Source: Microbacterium nymphoidis
Lineage (GTDB): Bacteria; Actinomycetota; Actinomycetes; Actinomycetales; Microbacteriaceae
Direction of reading: 5' to 3'
Assembly (NCBI RefSeq): GCF_021044885.1
Contig: NZ_JAJNOD010000001.1
Coordinates: forward strand, 1,426,001-1,490,000
Length of the DNA stretch: 64,000 bases
Part shown: positions 43,964-52,700 of the stretch, piece after piece
Layout: the number at the start of each line of letters is the position of its first letter
Numbering within the stretch: position 1 is the first letter of the stretch
Notes under the pieces: model-generated
Told to the model about the DNA's origin: nothing
Databases searched by the model: none
Seen by the model: the letters and a program-made list of their open reading frames with translations, nothing else
Program-made: the position numbers and the translations under genes

Positions 43964-43993
43964 AGATTAAACATCGGATGTCTATACTGTCAA
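43964..43993. promoter_or_regulatory. Divergent fucose promoters with ACATCGGATGT operator
   Basis: Leftward: TTGACA (43993-43988), 18 bp, TAATCT (43969-43964). The near-palindrome ACATCGGATGT (43971-43981) fills that spacer. Rightward: TATACT (43983-43988) serves as -10 directly beside the same motif. The motif recurs at 46812-46822 before the GntR gene, so this is probably where that regulator acts. Confidence 0.75.
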
Positions 43994-44033
43994 TTGACGC
44001 CGCCTGACGCGGCCACACGGAAACGGAGCATCG

Positions 44034-44891
44034 ATGAAGTTCGCACGTCTGGGTCCCGTCGGCGAGGAGATCCCCGTCGTCATCACTGCTGACGCCACGC
44101 TGGACCTGCGTGGCGTCACCGCCGACATCGACGGAGCCTTCCTGGAGAACGATCCGATCTCCCGCACGCAGGCGGCGATCGACGCCGGCCGGCTGCCGGT
44201 GCTGGCGGGTGCGGACGAGCTGCGCATCGGCGCGGCGATCGCCCGCCCGAGCGCCGTCATCTGCATCGGGCAGAACTACGCTGCGCATGCGCGGGAGTCC
44301 GGTGCGGAGCCGCCGACGATTCCGATCATGTTCCTCAAGACGCCGAACACCGTCGTGGGTCCGAATGATGCCGTCACGATCCCCCGCGGGAGCGAGAAGA
44401 CCGACTGGGAGGTCGAGCTCGGCGTCGTCATCGGCACCCGTGCCGCCTACCTCGACTCACCGGAGGAGGCCGCTGCGCACATCGCCGGGTTCGTGATCTG
44501 CGACGACGTCTCCGAGCGGGCGTTCCAGATGGAGGTCTCCGGGGGACAGTGGTCGAAGGGCAAGATCGCCTTCGGCTTCAACCCCACCGGCCCGTGGCTG
44601 GTCACGCCGGATGAGATCGATCCGCGCAACGTCGGACTGCGCAGCTTCGTCAACGGGGAGCCGCGTCAGGACTCCAACACCAACGACATGATCTTCGATG
44701 TCACCCACATCGTCTGGCACCTGTCGCAGTACGTCACCCTCGAACCCGGTGACCTGATCCTCACTGGCACCCCGCAGGGTGTGGCCTTCGGCGGCAAGTT
44801 CCCCTACCTGAAGGCCGGGGACGTCGTGGAGGTCGAGATCGACGGACTGGGGCGTCAGCGCCACGAATTCATCGCATGGGAGAAGAACTGA
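44034..44891 (+). CDS. FAH-family 2,4-diketo-3-deoxy-L-fuconate hydrolase
   Basis: This 285-residue fumarylacetoacetate-hydrolase-fold enzyme is expected to split 2,4-diketo-3-deoxy-L-fuconate into pyruvate and L-lactate. ICIGQNYAAHARESG and IMFLKTPNTVVGPND form the start of the core. DWEVELGVVIG carries metal-binding Glu residues, ICDDVSERAFQ the Asp, and LILTGTPQGVAFG the conserved end. Homologues are often annotated ureidoglycolate lyase; the neighbours favour the fucose step. It is divergent from the dehydratase and runs into the SDR gene (TGATG). Confidence 0.88.
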   Translation: MKFARLGPVGEEIPVVITADATLDLRGVTADIDGAFLENDPISRTQAAIDAGRLPVLAGADELRIGAAIARPSAVICIGQNYAAHARESGAEPPTIPIMFLKTPNTVVGPNDAVTIPRGSEKTDWEVELGVVIGTRAAYLDSPEEAAAHIAGFVICDDVSERAFQMEVSGGQWSKGKIAFGFNPTGPWLVTPDEIDPRNVGLRSFVNGEPRQDSNTNDMIFDVTHIVWHLSQYVTLEPGDLILTGTPQGVAFGGKFPYLKAGDVVEVEIDGLGRQRHEFIAWEKN

Positions 44892-45643
44892 TGGGAAGCA
44901 TGGACGGACTCGTCGCCGTCGTCACGGGCGGCGCACAGGGAATCGGCGCGGCCATCGGCCGGCGCCTGCATGAGGAGGGCGCCACCATCGCGGTGCTGGA
45001 TCTCAACCCCGACATCGCCGATGCCGCCTTCTCCGCGTACCGGGCGGACATCTCGGATCGCGCCAGCGTCACCGCGGCCGTCGAACAGGTCGCGGCGGAC
45101 CACGGCCGCATCGACATCCTCATCAACAACGCCGGCATCGGCGCACAGGGCGACATCGCGGCCAACGACGACGACGAGTGGGCGCGCGTTCTGTCGATCA
45201 ACGTCACCGGGATCGCGCGGGTGACCAGCGCTGCCCTGCCGTGGCTGCGCCAGTCGCCCTCCGCAGCAATTTGCAACACCTCGTCCATCGCGGCGACGAC
45301 GGGCCTTCCGCAGCGCGCGCTGTACTCTGCGACCAAGGGCGCCGTTCTCTCCCTCACGCGTGCCATGGCCGCCGATCACCTCCACGAGGGCATCCGCGTC
45401 AACGCCGTCAACCCGGGTACCGCCGACACGCCGTGGATCGGCCGGCTCCTGGAGAAGGAGACCGACCCCGAGGCGGAGCGCGCCGCGCTCCAGGCGCGCC
45501 AGCCGCACGGTCGCCTGGTGTCCCCGGATGAGGTTGCCGACGCGGTCGCCTACCTCGTGAGCCCGCGGTCGGGTTCGACCACCGGAACGTTCATCGAGGT
45601 CGACGGCGGCATGGCGCAACTGCGTCCGCGTCCGCGCTCCTGA
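44891..45643 (+). CDS. SDR-family 2-keto-3-deoxy-L-fuconate dehydrogenase
   Basis: This is a 250-residue NAD-dependent oxidoreductase. VVTGGAQGIGAAIGRRL is the nucleotide loop, LINNAGIGAQGD the structural motif, and SSIAATTGLPQRALYSATKGA carries catalytic Ser, Tyr and Lys. It should convert 2-keto-3-deoxy-L-fuconate to the 2,4-diketo acid used by the hydrolase before it. ATG 44891 was chosen because GGGAGAAG lies upstream and it meets the hydrolase stop; an earlier in-frame ATG at 44876 would cause a longer overlap. Confidence 0.87.
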   Translation: MGSMDGLVAVVTGGAQGIGAAIGRRLHEEGATIAVLDLNPDIADAAFSAYRADISDRASVTAAVEQVAADHGRIDILINNAGIGAQGDIAANDDDEWARVLSINVTGIARVTSAALPWLRQSPSAAICNTSSIAATTGLPQRALYSATKGAVLSLTRAMAADHLHEGIRVNAVNPGTADTPWIGRLLEKETDPEAERAALQARQPHGRLVSPDEVADAVAYLVSPRSGSTTGTFIEVDGGMAQLRPRPRS

Positions 45644-45739
45644 TGCTCGTGCCGGGTGCGCCCGCCGAGCGGACGAGTTTTTTCCGCAATGCGGGTGAAA
45701 GTTCGCCCGCGGGCATCTGAGACGCGCTACGCTGGAAGC

Positions 45740-45866
45740 GACTTGAGAGATCGAGTCACATTCTTCTGATGATCATTGCCCGAAACTGAACATCAGACCT
45801 CAGCGGACTGCCGCATTGTGTCAGTCCAAGCGGCGCCCAGCCACCCCCCTTGGCTGGGCGCCGTTT
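45740..45866 (+). ncRNA. Candidate structured small RNA
   Basis: After TACGCT (45728-45733, a possible -10) the sequence folds into four successive hairpins: ACTTGA-gaga-TCGAGT, TCTGATG (45765-45771) with CATCAGA (45791-45797), GGACTG with CAGTCC, and the terminator with a C-rich loop. No protein is encoded. The run of C in the final loop recalls actinobacterial 6C RNA, but the usual second C-rich loop was not seen. It may alternatively be only the trailer of the fucose operon. Confidence 0.45.
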
Positions 45867-45867
45867 A
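45831..45867 (+). terminator. Intrinsic terminator with C-rich loop
   Basis: CGGCGCCCAGCCA pairs perfectly with TGGCTGGGCGCCG around a CCCCCCT loop and is followed by TTTATCG. It is the strongest T-trailed hairpin in the window and ends the candidate small RNA. Confidence 0.9.
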
Positions 45868-45934
45868 TCGTCTGTGGCAGGAAGTCGGCGCCATCGCCCA
45901 TCCCCCAGGCCCGTGACCACCCATCACCGCCGTC

Positions 45935-46795
45935 TCAGGTCGCGTCGAGTCCGTAGACCCGCTCGGCGTTCGTCCGCAGCACGGCGCCGGCGTCGATGCC
46001 GCGAGAAGCGATCCACTCGCGAACGATCCGCTCCCACGCGCCGTATCCTGCCACGGCGTCACCCGGGAAGGAGGCGGGCCAGTCACTGGCGTAGAGGAGG
46101 CGCTCCGCACCGAACGCCTCCAGCGCCACATCCAGGAACGGCTCGAACTGAGCGGCGGAGAAGGCGCCGTCGCTCTCGCCCGGCAAGCCCGACACCTTGC
46201 ACACCAGGTTCGGGCGCTCGGCAAGGTCACGGATCGATCGCGACCAGCCGCCCGCGGACGGGTCGGCCGGCGCCTCCGCCGAACCCACGACCGGCTTGCC
46301 GAGGTGGTCCAGCACGATGCTCAGCTGCGGGAGCTCGTCCGCGAGCGCCGCGACATCGCGGAGCTGGGCCTCGCCGCGCACGCAGGCATCGAACACCAGT
46401 CCGTGCGCGGCCGCGAGTTCCGCCCCGCGGAGGAAGTCGGGGGTGAGCGCAAAGCCCGGCGCCTCCCCCTGGAGCAGCCGACGCACTCCGACCACGCCGG
46501 GTCGCGAGGACAGGGCGGCCAGATGCTCCGCGACCGCGTCGCCCTGTTCCAGCGCGGCGAAGGCGATGAATCCCCGCACTGGCAACGGCAGCGAGGCCAC
46601 CCAGTCCACCTCGGCGAGCGCCTGGTCGGGGCGCGCATCGGCCTGCATGAAGATGAACGCACGGTCATCGGACATCCCGGCCAGTGCGTGTTCGAGCTCC
46701 CGCGGGCCGAACGTTCGGTCCAGGTCACCACTCAGCCAGCCGTAGTCGAGAACGGCGGGGTCCCAGAGGTGGAGATGCGCGTCGAGGATGTGCAT
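45935..46795 (-). CDS. Amidohydrolase, probable L-fuconolactonase
   Basis: This 286-residue metal-dependent lactonase of the amidohydrolase-2 family opens L-fuconolactone to L-fuconate. ILDAHLHLWDP has the HxH metal motif, IVLDHLGKP a further His, and LLYASDWPASFP the catalytic Asp. It completes the fucose pathway together with the operons at 41.7-45.6 kb. It is divergent from the GntR gene, with a copy of the ACATCCGATGT motif between them. CAGGAT lies 6 nt before its ATG, so its mRNA may also be leaderless. Confidence 0.88.
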   Translation of the reverse strand: MHILDAHLHLWDPAVLDYGWLSGDLDRTFGPRELEHALAGMSDDRAFIFMQADARPDQALAEVDWVASLPLPVRGFIAFAALEQGDAVAEHLAALSSRPGVVGVRRLLQGEAPGFALTPDFLRGAELAAAHGLVFDACVRGEAQLRDVAALADELPQLSIVLDHLGKPVVGSAEAPADPSAGGWSRSIRDLAERPNLVCKVSGLPGESDGAFSAAQFEPFLDVALEAFGAERLLYASDWPASFPGDAVAGYGAWERIVREWIASRGIDAGAVLRTNAERVYGLDAT

Positions 46796-46810
46796 GCGTC
46801 TATCCTGCCG

Positions 46811-46823
46811 GACATCCGATGTC
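46811..46823. promoter_or_regulatory. GntR operator GACATCCGATGTC
   Basis: GACATCCGATGTC is a palindrome with 6-bp arms. Its 11-bp core differs from the site at 43971-43981 only in the central base (C versus G). It lies between the lactonase and GntR genes and overlaps an alternative ATG of the regulator (46819). Confidence 0.75.
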
Positions 46824-46827
46824 TCGC

Positions 46828-46833
46828 TATCAT
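46828..46833 (+). promoter_or_regulatory. -10 hexamer of a leaderless start (GntR)
   Basis: TATCAT ends 6 nt before ATG 46840. No Shine-Dalgarno sequence is present, so the transcript probably begins at the start codon. Confidence 0.5.
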
Positions 46834-46839
46834 GACCCC

Positions 46840-47574
46840 ATGGCGGTGACTGACGAGGCGATCCAGAAGATCAAGGCGATGATCGTGCGCGGCGAGCTGG
46901 GCCCGGGCGATCGGCTGCCCCCGGAGAAGGAACTCGCTGAACGGCTGGGCCTGTCCCGCAACTCGATGCGGGAGGCGGTCAAGGCGCTGGAGGTCATCCG
47001 GGTGCTCGATGTGCGCCGCGGCGATGGAACGTACGTCACCAGCCTGGAACCGCACCTTCTGCTGGAGGCCATCTCGTTCGTCGTCGACATGCACGACGAC
47101 GAGTCGCTGCTCGAAATCTTCACCGTTCGACGCGTCCTCGAATCACACGCCACCGCGGCGGCCGCACTCAAGGCGAGCGATGAGGACGTCGCCTCTCTCG
47201 AAGCGGAGATGGATCAGGCCCTCGGTCTCACCGACATCGCCGAGCTCGTCGCCCACGATCTGCGCTTCCACGGCGCGATCACCCGGATGGGCGGGAACAA
47301 CTACCTCTCGAGCCTGCTCGACAGCCTCAGCAGCCAGACCGTGCGCGCACGGCTCTGGCGCGGTCTCACCCAGGACGGCGCGGTCGAGCGCACACTCAGC
47401 GAGCACCAGGCGATCGCGGAGGCCATCGCCGCACACGACCCCGAACTCGCGTCCTCGCTCGCATCCGTACACGTCTCCGGAATCGAGCGGTGGCTGCGCA
47501 AAGCCGCGGCCGCCTCTGCCACAGCGGATGACTCACGGGATGCGGACCAGTCCGCCCCCACCCCCGCCGACTGA
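46840..47574 (+). CDS. GntR-family regulator with FCD domain, probable fucose regulator
   Basis: This 244-residue protein has the winged-helix start KIKAMIVRGELGPGDRLPPEKELAERLGLSRNSMREAVKALEVIRVL, followed by an all-helical FCD ligand domain. The domain has FTVRRVLESHATAAAAL, AHDLRFHGAITRMGGNNYL and SEHQAIAEAI, which supply the metal and ligand histidines. Location beside the lactonase, and the shared ACATC-S-GATGT motif at two promoters, make it the likely regulator of L-fucose use. Start at 46840 is favoured by the -10 spacing; 46819 is possible. Confidence 0.9.
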   Translation: MAVTDEAIQKIKAMIVRGELGPGDRLPPEKELAERLGLSRNSMREAVKALEVIRVLDVRRGDGTYVTSLEPHLLLEAISFVVDMHDDESLLEIFTVRRVLESHATAAAALKASDEDVASLEAEMDQALGLTDIAELVAHDLRFHGAITRMGGNNYLSSLLDSLSSQTVRARLWRGLTQDGAVERTLSEHQAIAEAIAAHDPELASSLASVHVSGIERWLRKAAAASATADDSRDADQSAPTPAD

Positions 47575-47614
47575 GACAGGCGACGGCGGCCTTCGCACGG
47601 ACAGGCCGGCGGGC

Positions 47615-48532
47615 TCAGACGAAGCGGATGGCCGCCTGCAGGCGCGTGCGGACGTCGAAGATCTCCGTGCCGCCGAGATCACGCACACCGGTGATCCCCC
47701 GACGCAGCACGGTCGTGAGCGCACCGCGGCCCACGACCACCGCCGCGAGCGAGCGGACCCGCCCGAGTTCGGTGATCTGCTCCGGGACATCGGCGTCGGG
47801 CAGCACCACGATCACGCCGCCGAAGCGGACCCCGGCAGCCTTGCCCAGCGCACGCGCCGCCGCCACGGTCGCCCCCACTGGTGCCGCGTCCACACCCTCG
47901 CCGATCACCTCGCCACGACGGAACTTGACCGGTGCGGCGTAGTCGTCGCTCGCGACCGCGAACAGGCCGCTCGGACCGAGGACGACGTGATCGAGCTTTC
48001 CGCCGATGCGCGGCACGGCGACGTCATGCCAGATCGTGTAGCCCATGCCCAGGTCGGAGAGCGAGCGGGCGGTGTTCTCCTCCGCGAGCGCGTCGGCGAG
48101 CAGGCGCCGAAGCTCCCGGGGTGCGGAGCGCACCAGCGCCGGGTCGTAGGGATCGGGGAGCGCGACGCCGCGCCCGGCCCACTCGCGAATGCCCACGAGA
48201 TACCGCTCGCGGTTGTAGCCGCCGGGCTGTCCGTGACTGCGCGGACCCGGCCGGGTGTCGCTGGGGCGGCTGCGCACGGTGGGTTCCGGGGCGAACGTCG
48301 GGTGGGAGACGGAGGCACCCCCGCGTCCGCGGTCGTACGCGGCTCGCGCGGCGGGGGTGCCCACCAGTTCCCATGCAGCCTGCACGCGAACGAAGAGCGC
48401 GGCGTCGCCGCCCGTGTCGGGGTGCGCCTCCCGCAGCCGGAGTCGATACGCCCGACGAAGTTCTTCGTCGCTCGCATCAGCCGCCACGCGCAGAATCTCA
48501 TACGCGGACGCGGCCAGCGGCGACCCGCTCAC
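47615..48532 (-). CDS. J-domain protein with NERD-like C-terminal domain
   Basis: This 305-residue protein has an N-terminal J-domain (about 1-70): SAYEILRVAADASDEELRRAYRLRLREAHPDTGGD with the HPD that activates DnaK. A linker rich in Arg, Pro and Ser follows. The C-terminal domain (about 135-300) has LGMGYTIWHDVAV and GGKLDHVVLGPSGLFAVASDD, resembling the nuclease-related NERD domain. The usual NERD 'E-x-K' end is not obvious (AAPVKFRRGEV instead), so nuclease activity is doubtful. GTG 48532 overlaps the upstream hydratase stop (GTGA). Confidence 0.75.
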   Translation of the reverse strand: MSGSPLAASAYEILRVAADASDEELRRAYRLRLREAHPDTGGDAALFVRVQAAWELVGTPAARAAYDRGRGGASVSHPTFAPEPTVRSRPSDTRPGPRSHGQPGGYNRERYLVGIREWAGRGVALPDPYDPALVRSAPRELRRLLADALAEENTARSLSDLGMGYTIWHDVAVPRIGGKLDHVVLGPSGLFAVASDDYAAPVKFRRGEVIGEGVDAAPVGATVAAARALGKAAGVRFGGVIVVLPDADVPEQITELGRVRSLAAVVVGRGALTTVLRRGITGVRDLGGTEIFDVRTRLQAAIRFV

Positions 48533-49587
48533 GAAAAGAGCGCCGTCGGTGCGCGGAACGCGAGAGCTTCCTCTCCGAGACCGTCGGGCAAGTCGGCGAT
48601 GGTCGCCGGCGACCATGCGGGCGACCGGTCCTTGTCCACGAGCTGAGCACGGATGCCTTCGGCCATGTCGGGGCGCGCGGACAGGAACGCTCCCACGTGG
48701 AACTCCTGCTCCAGCACGGCCCGCAGATCGTCCGCCTCGCGGGCGGCGCGAATCGAGGAGAGCGTGACCGCCAGCGAACTGGGCGACACTTCCCCCAGCA
48801 GATCGGCGGTGGTGGCTGCCTCTCCTCCGATCTCCCGCAGGCGCTGCACGATGTCACCGACCGTGTCCCGTGAGAAGGCATCGTCGATCCATTCGCGAGC
48901 GTCTTCCAAACGCGAGCGTCCGGGCGTCTCATCGAACAGCATGAGCAGCTCCATCGGCGTTCCCGGGTCGGCCCGGTGGCGCAGAGCGTCCAGTGCGGAA
49001 GGCAGCCGATCCGACGGAACGAGCTGATCGGCGAAACCCGCCCAGATCGCGTCCGCGGCGTTCATCGAGACGCCGGTGAGGCCGAGGTACTCCCCCACGC
49101 GGCCCGGGGCGCGTGCAAGCAGCAGGCTGCCGCCGACGTCCGGGGTGAATCCGATGCGCGTCTCCGGCATCGCGAGCTGCGAGCGTTCGGTGACCACGCG
49201 TACCGCGGCGTGCCCGGCGAGCCCGATGCCACCACCCATCGTGATCCCATCGGCGAACACCACGACCGGTTTGGGGTACTCGTGGATCAGCAGATCCAGT
49301 GCATACTCCTCACGGAAGAAGTGCAGGGCTTCGTCGGGCCGTCCACCGATCAGCGACTCACGAACGGCGCGGACATCGCCGCCCGCGCACAGGCCGCGGT
49401 CGCCGGCGGCATCGATCAGCACCGCCGACACGTCCGGATCCGATATCCAGCCGCGCAGGGCCACCAGCATGATCTCAATCATGTCGATGCTCAGGGCGTT
49501 GAGGGTGCGCGGCCGGTTCAGCGTCAGCTGTCCCAGGCCCCCCGTCATCTGGACGATCACCGAGGCGTCCGACTGTGGCGTGCTCAC
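48529..49587 (-). CDS. 3-hydroxyisobutyryl-CoA hydrolase-like protein (crotonase fold)
   Basis: This 352-residue crotonase-fold enzyme has GLCAGGDVRAVRE and PKPVVVFADGITMGGGIGLAGHA for the oxyanion hole, AMPETRIGFTPDVGGS with the catalytic Glu, and FFREEYALDLLIHEYPKP. These are diagnostic of the HIBYL-CoA hydrolase group of valine breakdown and separate it from plain enoyl-CoA hydratases. The GTG at 49587 lies 7 nt from TAACCT (minus strand), suggesting a leaderless transcript. It is co-transcribed with the J-domain gene, an odd pairing. Confidence 0.87.
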   Translation of the reverse strand: MSTPQSDASVIVQMTGGLGQLTLNRPRTLNALSIDMIEIMLVALRGWISDPDVSAVLIDAAGDRGLCAGGDVRAVRESLIGGRPDEALHFFREEYALDLLIHEYPKPVVVFADGITMGGGIGLAGHAAVRVVTERSQLAMPETRIGFTPDVGGSLLLARAPGRVGEYLGLTGVSMNAADAIWAGFADQLVPSDRLPSALDALRHRADPGTPMELLMLFDETPGRSRLEDAREWIDDAFSRDTVGDIVQRLREIGGEAATTADLLGEVSPSSLAVTLSSIRAAREADDLRAVLEQEFHVGAFLSARPDMAEGIRAQLVDKDRSPAWSPATIADLPDGLGEEALAFRAPTALFS

Positions 49588-49594
49588 CCGGCCT

Positions 49595-49600
49595 AGGTTA
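49595..49600 (-). promoter_or_regulatory. -10 hexamer of a leaderless start (HIBYL-CoA hydrolase)
   Basis: On the minus strand TAACCT ends 7 nt before GTG 49587, with no ribosome-binding site between them. Confidence 0.5.
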
Positions 49601-49740
49601 CCCTCGCGACAGGGACCATCGGTCACCGCAGCGGGCACAGCGGTGGCAGACGCGCCTCCGGAATCGCCGATGATCCACCGGAGAAACGCTGAATCGGCCA
49701 CAATGAGATGACCTGATTCGCGACGAAGAGAGGCTGGCAC

Positions 49741-52700
49741 ATGCCCGAAGGACACGTGTTGGAGTTCCGGAGCCTCACGAAGCGCTACGGTGCGGTGACC
49801 GCCGTCGACGGCCTCACCGCCCGCGTCGAGCCCGGTGTGGTGACCGGCTTCCTCGGTCCGAATGGTGCCGGCAAGACGACGACGTTGCGAATGCTGCTGG
49901 GTCTCGTCACCCCCACGTCCGGTTCTGCGCTGATCGACGGCGCACCCTACGGGCGCCTCGCTCACCCGGCACGAACCGTCGGGGCGGTGCTCGAAGCAAC
50001 GTCCTTCCACCCGGGGCGCACCGCCTCCGATCACCTCAAGGTCTACGCACGTGCCGCGGGCATCGCGCTCTCTCGCGTTCCCGAGGTTCTGGAACTCGTC
50101 GGGCTGAGTGGCGCCGCAGGACGCAAGGTGGGCGGCTACTCCCTGGGCATGCGGCAGCGCCTCGCGCTCGCAACGGCGCTGCTGGGCGACCCCGGCGTTC
50201 TCGTGCTGGATGAGCCGACGAACGGACTCGATCCCGAGGGCATCACCTGGATCCGCGGCTTCCTTCGCGCGCTCGCTGCCGAAGGTCGCACCGTGCTGGT
50301 CTCCTCGCACATGCTCGCGGAGGTCCAGCAGACGGCAGACGCGCTGATCATGATCTCGGGCGGTCGGCTGGTCTTCCACGGAGGGTTCGGCGACCTCCTC
50401 ACCGACGAGGAGTCGGCCACGGTGGTCGACGGTCCCGACCGAGGCGCGCTGGCCGCCGCACTGCGTGAAGCCGGTCTCACCGCCGAGCTCCTGCGCTCAG
50501 GTCTCACCGTCCGCGGCGCGACCACCGCCGAGGTGGGCGCGGCCGCAGCGGACGCCGGCGTGGCGCTCTCACTGCTGCAGCGCAAGGGCCCCTCGCTGGA
50601 AGAGGTGTTCTTCGAGCTCACCAACGGCACGCGGGTACACCCTTCCGCTTCGGGCCGCGCGCTGGGCGATGCAGACGCGGGCGCTGCAGCCGGCGGAGGT
50701 TCTGCGATCACGTCCGCGGCAACGGTCGCGACCGGTGCCGGACCCGCCGCTGCCGGTGCGGGATCCGTGGCCGCCGGCGCGGTGGCCGGAGGAGCCTTCG
50801 CCACGGCCGCAGCGAGTGCGGCAACGGACCGTGACGAGCCGGACACGTCCTCGGCCGGCGCCGCTGAGCAGATGCTCCTGGGCGAACCCGCTGTCACGCA
50901 GGACTCCGACGTGAGTGCGGATGCCGCTACGGACGCGCCGAGTGGAGTGGACGGTTCCGTCGGGGAGGGCGGCGATACCGCGGATGCCACGCCGACAAAC
51001 GGCGAAGAATCGAGCGAGGACCGCCTTCTCCTCCCTGTGGCCCCCGCCGACGCCGAGCCTTCCGAGTCGAACGTTCCGGCAGCCGAGTTCGGCTCGCGCG
51101 CCGAGGGCCGCGGAGCTCTCGAAGAGGGGGGCCCGGACGCAGCCGCCGAGTCTGACGCCGACCGTGACGACATTCACGGAGCCGGCACCGACGGTGGCAT
51201 CTATGACGGCACCGACACCGAAACTGGCGCCGACACCGAAACTGACGCTGACGCTGACGCTGCAGTTCCGCACGCGGAGCGCGCTGACGTTGAGAGCCCC
51301 GATGACGCCGACGAGGCTACCCGCGACGACATCCACGGAGCCGACGCTGACGGGAACGGCTTTGCCAGTGCCCACGCTCCCGCGAGCCCGCACGATGACG
51401 CGTATGGCTCCGACGGAGCCGCGTTCGCCTCGGAGGCCGATGCGAGCGGCCCCATCACAGGCCCCGATGACGCCGCCGGCAGGTCCTCGGACGATGAAGC
51501 TGACCACTCCGCCGACGATGCGGCACCGGATATCGTGAGCTTCGCCGGTGCGTCCGATGCCGGCGAATCCGCTCGTGATCTTTCCGACGAAGAGCCGGGC
51601 GACGGCACCACGCCGCCGACCGAGGACACTGGGCTGTCGAGCGACACCGCGCTGTCCGGCGATGCCCCGACGTCCGCCGAGGATGCTGACGGCTGGGGCG
51701 CTTCCGAGACAAGCGGTGAGGAAGCGCCTTCACAAGAATCCCCCACGGCGGAAGCGCTCGATTCCGCGCAGCCGGTCCCTGAATCCAACGACAGGCAGGA
51801 CGTGAGTTCGGACGATCGTGGACCGGCGGGGCTCGGTACCGCATGGTGGATGCCTGCCGAGATTCGCGTTCCCACCGGGACCGCGTCGCTGATGGATGCG
51901 CCGGACGAGGACGCCCGGGACGGTTCTGCGGCGAGCACCGAGCCGGTCGCCGAGACGAGCGAGACGCTCGCCGAAGACGGGACGAATCACCAGGCCGACG
52001 CAGACGCCGCAGGTCCGCCCGAGGACTCCCCCGGCCTCGAAGACGAGCGAGGCGGCACGAGCGACGGCGGTCACCTCGACGCGGACACGAACACCGAGCC
52101 GGAAGCAGCCGCAGTCGGCGGTGCTGAAGAGTTCTCCTCGGGCGCTCACACAGACGTCGCCGCCGACGCTGATGCCGACGCCGATGCAGACGCGGGTGCA
52201 GGCGCAGAGCCCGCCGGTGGTCCGGACGCATACACGGGTGCAGAAGCCACCGCGGCGAACGATGGTGGCGCCGACGGCGACGCATATGGCGTCTCGACGG
52301 CGTTCGACAACGTCACGGATGCCGGAGTCCCCGAGACCGGCGATGGTGGCACGAAGGACGCATCGCCGGTGGAGACCGCCCCCGGCTCTGGGGACACTGT
52401 GCCTCCCACCAGCGTGGAACTTCCCCTGGGAGAGAACGAGGGCTCGGTCTCAAAGGACGCTCCCGCGGGCCAGGCTGACCAAGCTGCACCTCGTGCCTGG
52501 TGGATGCCTGCGTCGATGAAGTACCCGTTCGGCGATGATCCTGCTCTCGACTCTGACAGCAGACCAGCTGACCACGCAGTTGCGGGCCCCGCCGACGACG
52601 CCACTGGCCGCTCCGACGACCGGGGTGCTGGCACGGCCTCCTCGGTGCCGGACAGTTCGTACCTGCCAGAGTCGGCGAGCGTCACGGGCGACGGCGAGAT

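Noticed and set aside
45831..45866. Assignment to the 6C RNA family
   Set aside because: Only one C-rich loop is present, while the family has two; without a covariance search the name is not justified.
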